Shown: positions 16,781 to 25,951, counted from the stretch's first letter. The stretch is DNA of 64,000 nt from Streptomyces paludis (GCF_003344965.1 NZ_CP031194.1:3968001-4032000), one strand, 5' to 3'. Notes: generated by a model not told the origin, from the sequence alone. Numbers and translations: made by a program.

Positions 16781-18577
16781 TTACGGCTTGCCCGCCGTAG
16801 GGCCGTACGCCGTGAAGAACTTGTCGCGGAAGTCGTTCATCGGCCAGACCGGCGCGTTCTTGCCCGGCCGCAGGCCCTCGTCCCAGTTCCAGCCGTCGAT
16901 CCGCTTCAGCACATCGGGGTCGCGGGCCACGATCGAGATCGGGACCTCGCGGCCGGCGTCCGGGCCGGTGACCGTGGCGTTGGGCTGGTGGTCGCCCAGG
17001 AAGACGAGGACGGTGTCGTCGTCGCCGTACTTCTCCACCCAGGTGATCAGGGAGTGCAGGGAGTACTCGATGGAACGCCGGTACTCGTTACGGATCTTCG
17101 CACTGTCCGTCCACACCTCCTTGGGATCCTTGCCCGCCTTCTTGATCTCGTGGTAGATCGTGCCGTCCCCGATCTCGTCCCAGTCGACCATCTCGGGCAG
17201 CGGCGCCCACGGGTTGTGGCTGGTGGCGAGGACGATCTCCGCCATGATCGGCTGATGGCCGGGCTTACCGTGCTCCAGCCGCTGGAACGCCTCCAGGCTG
17301 AACTGGTCGGGCACCGGCGACCAGCTGAACTTCGGTCCCTTGTAGCCCATCTGGCGCGAGTCGTAGATGTGGTCGAGGCCGAAGAACTTGCCCTCCGGCC
17401 AGGACCGCGTGACCCCCGGCATGATGCCGACCGTACGCCAGTCACCGGTACGCCGGAACGCGTCGGTCAGGGTGAGCCGCTTGCTCGACGTCACACTGCG
17501 GTACCGCTGCTGGTTCTTGACCCACATGCCGGACATGAAGGTGGTGTGCGCCAGCCAGCTCCCCGCGCCCGACACGGGCGAGGTGAGATAGCCGCTGCGC
17601 GAGCCGAAACCGGCCTGGTCGAGCTGCTCCGTACCGCGTTCGAGTACGGCCTCCACCTGCGGCGCCATCGCGGGGTCGTCGATCGCGCTGCGGCCGTAGC
17701 TCTCGATGAACGCGAAGATGACGTTCTTGCCGCGCAGCCCGGTCAGCAGCTGGTCGGTCGGGGTCTTGGCGAACGCGTCGACGCGCGCCTCCTCGGCGAA
17801 GACCCGCTTGTCCTTGATGCCGTCCGCGATCTGCCGGTAGCTGCGGTCGACGTGCTGGGCCGCGTTGCTCGCCGGGACCGGTATGCCGCCGATCTGCGCG
17901 CCGAGCGCCGCGCAGGTGACCCATACGGTGCCGGCCACGAGCGTGGAACGCGTCGCCACCGCGCCGTGCCGTGTGAACAGCCCGCTCAGCCGGACGATCG
18001 ACAGCGTGATCAGGGTGGGCAGCGCCAGCACGAGCGCGATGATCCCGATCACCACACCCATCGCCCCGGCCGAGCCGATCGAGTCGTTCAGGAACGACTT
18101 GGCGTCGGCGAACAGGATCCAGTCGAGCACGGGGTCGAAGGGCCGGTCGAGGAACTGGTAGAACCCCATGTCCAGCAGGTTCAGGATCGTCAGCACCCCG
18201 AGCACCACCCCGCCCGCCACCGCCGCGGCCAGCCGTGGCTTCGGCGGCAGGATGAGCAGCAGGGCGACGGCGAAGATGGCCTCGACGGGTATCCGGAGGA
18301 ACATGCCGACCGTCAGCAGATCCATGTGGTTCGGCAGCAGCAGCGCCCCCAGCACCAGCACGGCCGCCAGCACGCTCACGACGACACTGACGGTTCGCCG
18401 CGCGCGCGAGAGCGGTTCGACGGCCGCGGGAGCGGAATCCGCGCCGGTGTCCGTTCCCGTGTCCGTATCCGCGCCGGTGTCTGTGTCGGTGTCTCTGTCC
18501 GTGCTCGCGCCGGTTTCTGTGTCCGTGTCCGTTTCCGTGTCCGTCTGCGTTTCCGTGTCCGGATCCGTCCGTGACAT
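16781..18577 (-). CDS. LTA-synthase-like membrane sulfatase
   Basis: 598 aa. After a disordered 55-residue N-terminus rich in Asp/Thr (DTETQTDTETDTDTETG) come about five TM segments (residues 60-220), then an extracellular sulfatase/alkaline-phosphatase-fold domain: VIFAFIESYGRS (metal and nucleophile region), TFMSGMW, and the C-terminal metal site VLVFLGDHQPN. Related enzymes transfer phosphoglycerol or phosphoethanolamine to envelope polymers. ATG at 18577 has GAAGGG 7 nt upstream. The Asp/Thr stretch is encoded by imperfect 6-bp repeats (GTGTCC/GTGTCT on the plus strand) that could slip in frame. Confidence 0.85.
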   Translation of the reverse strand: MSRTDPDTETQTDTETDTDTETGASTDRDTDTDTGADTDTGTDTGADSAPAAVEPLSRARRTVSVVVSVLAAVLVLGALLLPNHMDLLTVGMFLRIPVEAIFAVALLLILPPKPRLAAAVAGGVVLGVLTILNLLDMGFYQFLDRPFDPVLDWILFADAKSFLNDSIGSAGAMGVVIGIIALVLALPTLITLSIVRLSGLFTRHGAVATRSTLVAGTVWVTCAALGAQIGGIPVPASNAAQHVDRSYRQIADGIKDKRVFAEEARVDAFAKTPTDQLLTGLRGKNVIFAFIESYGRSAIDDPAMAPQVEAVLERGTEQLDQAGFGSRSGYLTSPVSGAGSWLAHTTFMSGMWVKNQQRYRSVTSSKRLTLTDAFRRTGDWRTVGIMPGVTRSWPEGKFFGLDHIYDSRQMGYKGPKFSWSPVPDQFSLEAFQRLEHGKPGHQPIMAEIVLATSHNPWAPLPEMVDWDEIGDGTIYHEIKKAGKDPKEVWTDSAKIRNEYRRSIEYSLHSLITWVEKYGDDDTVLVFLGDHQPNATVTGPDAGREVPISIVARDPDVLKRIDGWNWDEGLRPGKNAPVWPMNDFRDKFFTAYGPTAGKP

Positions 18578-18793
18578 CCGAAGGCCCTTCCGTGCGAAGC
18601 CCGGTGATCGTACGGCGGCCCCCACCGGGAGAGGCAGGGGCCGACCATATCGGTGTGTACGGTTCACCGGCTGCCCGGGTTCAACCTGTTCAGCGGCAGA
18701 GGACCGGGTTGACAGCCTTTTTCCCCGCGCTTGACCTCGCCAAGACCCTGAATTCACGCGCGGTCAGAGGTGGCCAGTGGCGGTCAGGCGCGG

Positions 18794-21655
18794 TCACGGT
18801 TGGTACGAGGCCCGGCGCGCCGTCGACAGGATCCGGTCGCCGTCCGCCTCGCTCAGGCGGCCCTCCGCCGTCCACGTCCGTACGGTCGCCGCCACCGCGT
18901 CGACCAGGGCGCGCTTGGAGGCGAAGGGGGCGCCGGCCCAGATCGCGTCCAGGAGCGTCGTACCGTCCGGGGCGGACGGGTTGGTGACGCCGGAGTCGAG
19001 GGTGCCGAGGACGACGCGCGGTTCGGTGCGGTGGATATAGGCGTGGGTGGGGTCCTCCGTGCCCTCGGCGAAGGGCGCGAAGGTGATGCCGTCCGGCGTG
19101 GTGAAGTGCAGCGGGCTGCCGGGCACCGGGGTCAGGGAGGGCAGGAGGTCGCCGGAGAGCGCGGTGTTGTGGTGGAGGGAGACGGGCAGGAAGGTACGGC
19201 GGGGATCGCGGGCGACGAGGTTGACCGGGCCGTAGAACAGGGTCTGCGTCGCCGGGGCGTCCAGGGCCGATTCCGTCCGCAGCCGGAACGGGACGTCGAT
19301 ACGGACCGTGTCACCGGCGCGCCAGGTGCGGGAGAGGGTGAAGTAGCCGCCGGGGCGGGGGGTCTCCGGTACGGGGACGCCGTTCACGGTCACCTTGACG
19401 CCGTCCCGCGCCCACTCCGGTACGCGAAGCCGCAGGTCGAAGGCGGCGGGTCGATTGCCGGCGGTTGTGTTTATGGTGAGCGTCGAGCCCTGCTCCACCG
19501 GGAAGTCCGTCGTCTGCGTGACCGTGACACCCCGGTCCGCCCAGGTCAGTGTGGACGCGCTGTAGAGGTTGACGTACAGCGCCGAACCGTCCGCCTCCGC
19601 GAAGTACACCGAGTCCTGGTACTTGGTCGCGCTCTCCATCCCCGTGCCCTCGCAGCAGGTCGTCCCCGCCTTGGGCGTGTAGTCGCGCACCTGCCCCGGC
19701 AGCAGCCCGATGAAGTACGTGACCAGCGGCTTCTCGGCGTCCGGCCGGTCCTGCTTGGAGCCGAGAACCTGGTTGTGGAGGGCGCGTTCGTAGTAGTCCA
19801 TGTACTTCGGGTCGCGGTCGTGGAAGAAGAGCGTCCGGCTCAGCTTCAGCATGTTGTACGCACAGCATGTCTCGGCGGTGGTGTCGCTCAGTGTGCCCGC
19901 GATGACACCGCGCGCCCGCCAGAACTCGGCGGTGCTGGTCCCGCCGATCCCGTACGTCCGGTGTGGCACGACCATGTCCCAGAAGTTCCGGGCGGCCGTG
20001 AGATACCGGGCCTCGCCCGTCTCCTCGTACAGCCGGACCAGCCCGGTGAAGATCGGGATGTGCTGGTTGGCGTGCATACCGTCGAGGATGTCGTCCCCCG
20101 CCACACACGCGTCGATCAGCCGGTCGAGGTCGAAGAGCCGGGCGAGCGCGAGGTGTTCGGGCCGGTGCGTGAGCGCGTACAGATCGCAGATCGCCTCCAC
20201 GATCCCGCCGAACTCGCCGCTGGAGAAGATCCCCCACATCCGTTGCAGTGTGCTCGCGGGCAGCCGCGACAGCCGGAAGTGCATCCAGTCGCAGAGCCCG
20301 GCCGCGAGGTCCAGCGCGCGGGCGTCGTCGGTGTTGAGATACGCGTCGAGCAGACCGCGCAGGATCTTGTGCGCGGTGTAGTACGGCGCCCACACCGCCG
20401 TGTAGTCGCCCCGCGTCATCGACTCCAGCGCGATGAACTGCGTCTCCGGGTACGCCGCGAGGAAGCCGGGGTGGCTCGGGCCGCCCCAGGAACGGCGCAG
20501 GGTGGCGTGCAGGGCACGGCCCGAGGCGTCGGCGAGGGTGCCGCCGGAGGTCTCGTCCATACGGTACGAGGCGAGATCGCCCGCCCCGGCGGAGGGGGCG
20601 GCGGTGCCGGAGCCCGTGCCGAGTTCGGCGACCTCCGCCGGGGACAGCGCCCGCGACCAGATGTCGACGTCGTCGAGCGCGCCCGCGAAGAGCGGGTCCG
20701 CCGGGTAATTCGACCGCCCGAGCCAGTTGTTGGCCGGGGTGCCGAGCGAGCGCGGGGTGAGTGTCATCGCGGTGTTGCGTCCGACGGCGACACCGTCCAC
20801 GTACAGGATCGCGGTGGTGCCGGAGAGGGTGACCGCGAGATGGCTCCACCGGTCGAGCGGCAGCGGCGCCGTCCCGTTGACGGCCTGCTCGGCGCCCGCA
20901 CCGCCGGTGGTGAGCGCGAAGCGCGGGACTCCGGAGGCGTTGCGGACGGCGAGGTAGAGATAGCGGGTGGTGCCGTCGCCGAAGTCGAAGACCCGCGCCC
21001 AGGCGGCGTTGTGCGTGGGCCGCACCCAGGCGGAGAGGGTGACGGCGGGGGAGGCGTTCAGGACGGCGGGCGGCAGTTCGACGTACTGGTACGAGCCCCG
21101 GACGTTCTCGACGGCCGTACGCGCGGCGTCTCCCGTGCTTTGGGTGCTCCGGCCCGGCACGGAGAGTACGGCCGGCTCCCGCCGGAGCGCCTCGCGGACC
21201 TCGGTGAGGGCGCCGACGATCGTGCGGATCCGCTCGGCGTACACCTCCTCGCCCGTACTCCCGTAGGACTGCGCGAGCATGCTGAGGAAGTGGCCGGTGT
21301 AGTGCCCGCGCAGATTGCCGTTGGCCTCGCCGTCGAGCCCCTCCCAGCCGCCGGGGGCGACCGCGCCGCGCGCGTCGAGCCCGGCGTTGGCGCGGAAGAC
21401 CTGGAGGAGGCGGTCGACGTCGTACCCCCGGGCGTAGTCGAGCATCAGCGCGCGCTTGGCGGCGAAGACACCGGGGCCGAGGGTGACGTCCTTGAGGGCG
21501 AAGGGGCGCAGCGAGGCGGCGGCGGCAGCGGCGCGGGGTACGGCCGCAGAGGACCGTCCGGCGGGGAGGAGGGAGAGGCCGGGTGCCGCCGCGATCAGGG
21601 TCGCGGCGTGGAGGAAGACGCGTCGGTTGAGCGGCGGTGGGGGTGGCGGTGTCAT
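18794..21655 (-). CDS. GH127-like glycoside hydrolase with inserted LamG domain, Tat-exported
   Basis: 953 aa. Twin-arginine signal LNRRVFLHAATLIAAAPGL. The GH127 (beta-L-arabinofuranosidase-type) domain is interrupted by a concanavalin-like LamG module at about residues 185-345 (VTLSAWVRPTHNAAWARVFD, ILYVDGVAVG, GALDDVDIWSRALS). Predicted zinc and catalytic residues of the family are kept: Glu595 and Cys597 in AETCCAYN, Cys667/Cys668 in TTCCEGTG, and a candidate acid/base Glu577 in TAEFW. ATG at 21655 has GAGG 5 nt upstream. Acts outside the cell on arabinose-containing glycans; the LamG insert may bind substrate. Confidence 0.88.
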   Translation of the reverse strand: MTPPPPPPLNRRVFLHAATLIAAAPGLSLLPAGRSSAAVPRAAAAAASLRPFALKDVTLGPGVFAAKRALMLDYARGYDVDRLLQVFRANAGLDARGAVAPGGWEGLDGEANGNLRGHYTGHFLSMLAQSYGSTGEEVYAERIRTIVGALTEVREALRREPAVLSVPGRSTQSTGDAARTAVENVRGSYQYVELPPAVLNASPAVTLSAWVRPTHNAAWARVFDFGDGTTRYLYLAVRNASGVPRFALTTGGAGAEQAVNGTAPLPLDRWSHLAVTLSGTTAILYVDGVAVGRNTAMTLTPRSLGTPANNWLGRSNYPADPLFAGALDDVDIWSRALSPAEVAELGTGSGTAAPSAGAGDLASYRMDETSGGTLADASGRALHATLRRSWGGPSHPGFLAAYPETQFIALESMTRGDYTAVWAPYYTAHKILRGLLDAYLNTDDARALDLAAGLCDWMHFRLSRLPASTLQRMWGIFSSGEFGGIVEAICDLYALTHRPEHLALARLFDLDRLIDACVAGDDILDGMHANQHIPIFTGLVRLYEETGEARYLTAARNFWDMVVPHRTYGIGGTSTAEFWRARGVIAGTLSDTTAETCCAYNMLKLSRTLFFHDRDPKYMDYYERALHNQVLGSKQDRPDAEKPLVTYFIGLLPGQVRDYTPKAGTTCCEGTGMESATKYQDSVYFAEADGSALYVNLYSASTLTWADRGVTVTQTTDFPVEQGSTLTINTTAGNRPAAFDLRLRVPEWARDGVKVTVNGVPVPETPRPGGYFTLSRTWRAGDTVRIDVPFRLRTESALDAPATQTLFYGPVNLVARDPRRTFLPVSLHHNTALSGDLLPSLTPVPGSPLHFTTPDGITFAPFAEGTEDPTHAYIHRTEPRVVLGTLDSGVTNPSAPDGTTLLDAIWAGAPFASKRALVDAVAATVRTWTAEGRLSEADGDRILSTARRASYQP

Positions 21656-21730
21656 GGCTGCCTCATTTCTGGCGGTGCGGGCCCAGGTCCGGCGTGCATG
21701 CGGGTGGTGCGTGAAGACGTCGTTCGCCAA

Positions 21731-21770
21731 CGTTCGTGATATCGAACGGAGTTCGGGGATCCGGCCGAAC
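21731..21770. promoter_or_regulatory. Candidate operator cluster upstream of GH127 gene
   Basis: CGTTCG-N6-CGAACG at 21731-21748, and GTTCGG-N8-CCGAAC at 21751-21770; a further CGTTCG lies at 21721. Dyads of this kind repeated upstream of a secreted glycosidase suggest a repressor site. It also lies downstream of the GlxA-type gene, so no regulator is obviously paired. Confidence 0.35.
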
Positions 21771-21811
21771 GTAGATCCTCGGCGAAGGACCGTCAACGGT
21801 GCCGGACGAAC

Positions 21812-22792
21812 TCAGCCCGTACGGGCGCGGAGGCGCCGCAGCATGCGCGCGTCCTCGAAACCGACGGAGCGGGCGGCGGCGTCGAGTGTCGCGCCGTTGC
21901 CGACGAGGTGCTGGGCGCGTTCGAGGCGCAGCGTCTGCTGGTAACGGAGCGGGGTGAGCCCGGTGGCGCGGGTGAAGAGGCGGGTGAGGGTGCGCTCGCT
22001 GACGCCGACGGCGGCGGCCAGGGCGGTCAGGGGGAGCGGCTCGGCGAAGCGGGCGTCGATGAGGTTCTGGGTACGGTGCACGGTGTCGTCCAGGTGGGAC
22101 CGGTGCCGCAGCATCGCGCTGGACTGTGGTTCATGGCCGTTGCGACGGGTGTGGACGACCATGTCGCGGGCGACCCGCGCGGCGACGGCGGGCCCGTGCC
22201 GTACCGCGACCAGGTGCAGGGCCAGATCGATGCCGCTGGCGATACCGGCCGAGGTGATCACCCGGTCGTCCACGGTGAACAGCACATCGCGGACGACCAC
22301 CGCGCCGGGGTGGCGCCGGGCCAGCTCGTCCTGGAAGTCGTGGTGGGTGGTGCAGCGCCGCCCGTCGAGCAGCCCGGCCCGGCCGAGCGCGTCGGCCCCG
22401 GCGCAGACGCTGGCGACCGTACCGCCGGCGGCGTGGTGGTCCCGGAGGACCTGGAGGGCGGCGGCGCCGATGGGGGGTTGGGCGGCGGGGGCGCCGGTGT
22501 TTCCGTCCGCGTGGGCGCTTGTGCTTCCGTCCGCCGGGGTGCCGGTGCCGGTACCGGTGCCGGTGCCGGTCCGCCAGCCGGGCACCAGGATCAGATCCTC
22601 GGCCGTGAGCGCGGGCCAGTCGACCCCGGCCACCAGGGGCAGCCCCTGGGCGCTGGGGACCTGGGGCTGCTCGGAGATGTGGGAGAGCGCGTACGGGTAC
22701 CCGAGGCCGGCGGCCGTGGAGAAGACCTGGGCCGGTCCGGCCAGGTCCAGCAGATGGATCCCGGGCACGAGGAAGAAGACGATACGGCTCAC
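21812..22792 (-). CDS. GlxA/FtrA-type AraC regulator with DJ-1/PfpI-like domain
   Basis: 326 aa. N-terminal DJ-1/PfpI-like domain (VFFLVPGIHLLDLAGPAQVF; nucleophile-elbow region VASVCAGADALG with Cys) and C-terminal AraC DNA-binding domain (PLPLTALAAAVGVSERTLTRLF, GFEDARMLRRL). The end is abrupt, ten or so residues shorter than usual. A (Thr-Gly)n stretch, encoded by GGTACC/GGTGCC-type hexamers, interrupts the first domain. GTG at 22792 has no clear ribosome site. It adjoins an isochorismatase-like gene on the same strand, a frequent pairing. Confidence 0.85.
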   Translation of the reverse strand: MSRIVFFLVPGIHLLDLAGPAQVFSTAAGLGYPYALSHISEQPQVPSAQGLPLVAGVDWPALTAEDLILVPGWRTGTGTGTGTGTPADGSTSAHADGNTGAPAAQPPIGAAALQVLRDHHAAGGTVASVCAGADALGRAGLLDGRRCTTHHDFQDELARRHPGAVVVRDVLFTVDDRVITSAGIASGIDLALHLVAVRHGPAVAARVARDMVVHTRRNGHEPQSSAMLRHRSHLDDTVHRTQNLIDARFAEPLPLTALAAAVGVSERTLTRLFTRATGLTPLRYQQTLRLERAQHLVGNGATLDAAARSVGFEDARMLRRLRARTG

Positions 22793-22834
22793 GATCCGGT
22801 CATTGTGCCGGAATCTCTGCCCCGGCTGACCTGG

Positions 22835-23476
22835 TTACTTGACTGCCTCGACCGCGAACTCGGCCCCGGCCTCGATCTGGTCGATCGTCGCGATGGTGGC
22901 GAAGCGGCCGGCGAGGGCGTACTCCGTACGCCGGATGGCCTCCTCGGCCGGGAGCGTACGCGGGTCGGCCAGCAGCTCCGCGACGCTCTGGCCTGCGGGG
23001 GCGTCGCGGTGGGGGATGGGGTTGGTCGCGGTCGCGTCGATGACGAGGGTGACGTCATAGCCGAGGTCGGCGGCGACGCGGGTGGTCGTCTCCACGCACT
23101 GCTCGGTGCGGATACCGCAGACGGTGAGCGCGCGGATGCCGCGCGAGGTGAGGAGTTGTTGCAGGTTGGTGGTGGTGAAGGCGTTGTGCGAGGTCTTGTG
23201 GATCAGCGGCTCCGATGCCCCGTCGGCCGCCCGCTCCAGCCCGTCCATCAGCCGGACATGGCCGAGGGCCGGGTCGAAGACACCGCCGCTGCCGGGCTCG
23301 GAGTGCAGCACCCACACCACGAGATCCCCGGCCTGACGGGCGAGCTGGACGAGGCGGTGCACCCGGTCGGCGATCTTCGGATCGGAGATGGTCTCCCACA
23401 GCGGATGGACGCGGAAGGACTCCTGGACGTCGATGACGATCAGGGCGCGCTCTGTACTGTCTTTGGCTCGGCTCAT
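22835..23476 (-). CDS. Isochorismatase-family cysteine hydrolase
   Basis: 213 aa. Catalytic triad pattern: Asp in IVIDVQESF, Lys in IHKTSHNAF, Cys in VCGIRTEQCVETT with the preceding cis-peptide region. These enzymes hydrolyse C-N or vinyl-ether bonds of small amides such as nicotinamide. ATG at 23476 with CAAGG just upstream. It precedes the GlxA-type regulator in the same direction with a 42-bp gap, so they are probably one transcript. Confidence 0.85.
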   Translation of the reverse strand: MSRAKDSTERALIVIDVQESFRVHPLWETISDPKIADRVHRLVQLARQAGDLVVWVLHSEPGSGGVFDPALGHVRLMDGLERAADGASEPLIHKTSHNAFTTTNLQQLLTSRGIRALTVCGIRTEQCVETTTRVAADLGYDVTLVIDATATNPIPHRDAPAGQSVAELLADPRTLPAEEAIRRTEYALAGRFATIATIDQIEAGAEFAVEAVK

Positions 23477-23546
23477 GGCCTTGAGCCTGGCCGTACGGGT
23501 GGGGCCGGCGACAGGCCGTATCGGGTCCGGTGGCGGACCGATCCGG

Positions 23547-23599
23547 TCAGCGGGGCCGTCAGCGGGGCCGTCAGCGGGGCCGTCACTTACGGCCCCGCT
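23547..23599. terminator. Triple 12-bp tandem repeat leading into a hairpin
   Basis: TCAGCGGGGCCG occurs three times (23547-23582). The last copy forms the arm AGCGGGGCCGT of a perfect 11-bp stem with ACGGCCCCGCT (23589-23599) across a 5-nt loop containing the stop of the minus-strand gene at 23583. A terminator whose arm has been multiplied. Confidence 0.5.
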
Positions 23600-24644
23600 T
23601 GCCCTTGCGGCTCTTCAGCCCGGCGGAGGCACGGATCTCGGCGGCGCGACGGGCGGTGTCGACGAGGGTGCGGGCGGGTTCGGAGGAGCCGCCGTCGCCC
23701 TTGGCCTCCCCGGCCGTCTCCATCCCCGCCTCCGCCTCCATCTCCGCCTCCATTTCCGTACGGCAGTCGACGCAGACGCCCCGGATCAGCTTCACGGTCG
23801 TTTCGTCGTTGTCGCAGCCGATGCACACCATGACGACGCGGTTGACCTCGACGGTCTGCGCGGCGATCGTTCGGGCGTTGACGGGCTCGGGGGGCATCTT
23901 GTTCTCCAGACGTGTACGGGCGATCGCGGCGGGGCTGTGCAACGGTGACGGCAGGCCGGCGGTCAGGGCGACGGTGAGATGGTCCGGCGTCGCGCCTCTG
24001 GCCAGCCACTTGGCGGCGAGCCCCTCCAGCGCGGCGCACTCGGCGGCGGACAGGGTCATACGGGCGTCGGCGCGGCCGAGTTGGGCGAGGGTGAGGTACG
24101 CGAGGGAACGGGCGGTGGCGGCCGAAGAGCCTGCCGGCTGCGCCTCCGCCTCCGGCGCGGTCTCCGCCTCCGTCCCCGGCGCCTGATCCCGTACCTGCTG
24201 GCGCTCGCGCTCGCGCTCGCGCTCCCGCTCCCGCTCCGTCACGTCAACCCCGCACAGACCCCGTACGAACGTCTTCCACCAGGCGTCGTCCCTGGACGTA
24301 CGCGAGAAGTAGGTCCGGGTCACCCAGCGGAAGCTGTTGTCCGCCAGCAGCAAGTGCTCCTTGATCAGGCGCAGATGACCGGCATCGGAGAGGCGCCGGA
24401 GCGAACTGGCGCACGCCTGCTGTCCGTAGGCGGCGATGTTCGCGGCGAGGGCTTTGTACCCGATGGCGGAGCCTTCGGGCAGCCGGTCGATGTACGCGGC
24501 GATCGACGCTTCCCGTGGGTACAGATGTACGAAGTCGGCTTCGCTGCGCGGAAGTTGTTCGGGCGCGGAGCGCTTGCCGTACCCCGGATTGGCTAAGGGG
24601 TGTGCGGGCGCGGGCGGGGCGGGGCTACAGTCGGCGGCAGCCAT
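23583..24644 (-). CDS. Winged-helix (MarR-like) Streptomyces protein
   Basis: 353 aa. The N-terminal half (about residues 40-130) looks like a winged helix: IAAYIDRLPEGSAIGYKALA, SSLRRLSDAGHLRLIKEHL. Proteins of this kind in Streptomyces are often labelled MarR family. A charged (Arg-Glu)6 tract in the middle (from CGCTCG hexamers) separates a helical C-terminal half containing a putative Cys4 cluster (CIGCDNDETTVKLIRGVCVDC). ATG at 24644 has GGAG 10 nt upstream. No clear partner gene. DNA-binding regulator is inferred. Confidence 0.65.
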   Translation of the reverse strand: MAAADCSPAPPAPAHPLANPGYGKRSAPEQLPRSEADFVHLYPREASIAAYIDRLPEGSAIGYKALAANIAAYGQQACASSLRRLSDAGHLRLIKEHLLLADNSFRWVTRTYFSRTSRDDAWWKTFVRGLCGVDVTERERERERERERQQVRDQAPGTEAETAPEAEAQPAGSSAATARSLAYLTLAQLGRADARMTLSAAECAALEGLAAKWLARGATPDHLTVALTAGLPSPLHSPAAIARTRLENKMPPEPVNARTIAAQTVEVNRVVMVCIGCDNDETTVKLIRGVCVDCRTEMEAEMEAEAGMETAGEAKGDGGSSEPARTLVDTARRAAEIRASAGLKSRKGKRGRK

Positions 24645-24759
24645 CGTGCATGTGCTCCTGTCTTTACTGTCTTCGGCAGCCGCACATGCCCTGTAGGCGA
24701 GGCCCTGGTTCGGTGCTTGGAACACCAGCCGGGGCCGCTTTATGCGGCAGATGCCGCGA

Positions 24760-24789
24760 ACGCTAGACCTTCATCACGTTACGTTGCAA
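24760..24789 (-). promoter_or_regulatory. Probable promoter of the winged-helix gene
   Basis: On the minus strand TTGCAA (24789-24784), an 18-bp spacer and TAGCGT (24765-24760) in an AT-rich patch. Transcription would start near 24753, about 110 nt before the ATG at 24644. Confidence 0.45.
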
Positions 24790-24849
24790 GCTGAACGCTA
24801 ATTGTCATACTGCCTGCTCATAGCCATGTTCCTCGTGCCGTGACCACAT

Positions 24850-24915
24850 AGGTTCGCCGGGTTGGCGGTCGTGACGGCCTCCTCGTCGCCGCAGCCTGAA
24901 GAACCCGGCGAACCT
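24850..24915. terminator. 14-bp inverted repeat with a long loop
   Basis: AGGTTCGCCGGGTT (24850-24863) pairs perfectly with 24902-24915 across a 38-nt loop. It lies just 3' of the cupin gene and is most simply its terminator, though the loop is long. Confidence 0.4.
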
Positions 24916-24932
24916 GCGCGGTCACCGGCGCG

Positions 24933-25307
24933 CTAGTGAGCCCAGGGTGGTGTGATGGTGTTGCCGTCAGCCAGTTTGGCGGTGAGCCCGACACGTGTGG
25001 TGACCCACATGTGGGCGGGCTGGCCGGTGGTGTTGGCGACCGCGAGTGCGGAGCCCGCAGGCGCCACTGCCGCGTCACCTGCGCGGAGTTCGGCGCTCTC
25101 GCCGTCGATGGTGAGCTGGAGGCGACCGGAGAGGGCGTAGAAGGTCTCCTCGTGGCTGATCGTGTGGGTCGGCCCCGCCGTTGCGGCCGGGATTTCGACG
25201 CGCCAGGCGGCGAGGTCCCGGCTGCCGGTGTCCGGACGGACGTAGGAAACGAAACGGCCACCGTGAATCTCGTGCACGACGGCCTCTTCACTGCGGATGA
25301 ACGGCAT
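24933..25307 (-). CDS. Small cupin-domain protein
   Basis: 124 aa, a single cupin barrel. The metal motif is GPTHTISHEETFYALSGRL (His, His, Glu) and the second motif is PAGSALAVANTTGQPAHMW (final His). ATG at 25307 follows GGAGG by 7 nt. It is transcribed divergently from a MarR regulator 70 bp away, with a palindromic operator between, so it is very likely that regulator's target. Enzymatic role unknown; dioxygenase, isomerase or binding are all possible. Confidence 0.85.
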   Translation of the reverse strand: MPFIRSEEAVVHEIHGGRFVSYVRPDTGSRDLAAWRVEIPAATAGPTHTISHEETFYALSGRLQLTIDGESAELRAGDAAVAPAGSALAVANTTGQPAHMWVTTRVGLTAKLADGNTITPPWAH

Positions 25308-25323
25308 GCTCCAGCCTCCTCTA

Positions 25324-25350
25324 GACAAGTAACTTGTCTATATAGACAAG
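25324..25350. promoter_or_regulatory. MarR operator between cupin and MarR genes
   Basis: GACAAGT-A-ACTTGTC (25324-25338) is a near-perfect palindrome; an additional half site AGACAAG follows at 25344-25350. The region is AT-rich. TATAGT at 25364-25369 could be the -10 of the MarR gene, placing its start of transcription near the ATG at 25377. Two adjacent sites suggest cooperative repression of both genes. Confidence 0.65.
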
Positions 25351-25376
25351 CGGATTGACGAGTTATAGTCAAGGCC

Positions 25377-25817
25377 ATGGATGACGCCTTGGCCTTCTCC
25401 GCGCTCGTGCTGGCACTCTCCGGACAACTGGTGCAGGAAATCCACACCAGCGTGTCCCAGCAGGGATTCGAGGACCTACGCCCCGCACACGGCTTCGCCT
25501 TCGCCCGCATCTCCGCAGGCGGCGCCACCGCGGCCGACCTGGCCGAGCACCTGGGGGTGACCAAGCAGGCCGCCGCCCAACTGGTCGAGGAGCTGGTCCG
25601 AAAGGGGTACGTGGAGCGGCATCCCCACCCGCACGATGCCCGTGCCCGCCTCCTGGGGCTGACCGAGACCGGCTGGGCCGCTACGCGTGCCGCCGACCGG
25701 GCAGCCCGGGCTGCCGTCGCATCGTGGCGAGAAGCACTGGGCCAGGCGCGCTTCGGCGAACTCGTCGCCGACCTGACACTCCTCGCACCGCCGGGACCGA
25801 TCCGCCCTGCCTGGTGA
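25377..25817 (+). CDS. MarR-family transcriptional regulator
   Basis: 146 aa. Winged-helix domain: ATAADLAEHLGVTKQAAAQLVEELVRKGYVERHPHPHDARARLLGLT, flanked by dimerisation helices. ATG at 25377 has only a weak CAAGG upstream, and may be leaderless given the nearby -10. It faces the cupin gene across a palindromic operator; autoregulation and control of the cupin gene are expected. No Cys in the DNA-binding core suggestive of redox sensing. Confidence 0.9.
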   Translation: MDDALAFSALVLALSGQLVQEIHTSVSQQGFEDLRPAHGFAFARISAGGATAADLAEHLGVTKQAAAQLVEELVRKGYVERHPHPHDARARLLGLTETGWAATRAADRAARAAVASWREALGQARFGELVADLTLLAPPGPIRPAW

Positions 25818-25951
25818 ACCGAGGCCCGCCGCCCTGGAGACCGCAGGCCGTAGCGGTTGAGGGAAGGTAGGGGAGGGAGGGAGGTTTCCCACCACCACCC
25901 AAACCAAAGGGAAGGCTCGAAGCCCGAGACCCGACCCCCGAGCCCCGAAGC

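Noticed and set aside
18770..21739. 989-codon plus-strand frame, antisense to the GH127 gene
   Set aside because: The minus strand has a signal peptide, catalytic motifs and a full enzyme; the plus frame is rich in Arg/Gly with no motifs.
24198..24237. CGCTCG/CGCTCC tandem repeat considered as a CRISPR-like or regulatory array
   Set aside because: It is a 6-bp coding repeat giving an Arg-Glu tract inside a gene; no spacers.
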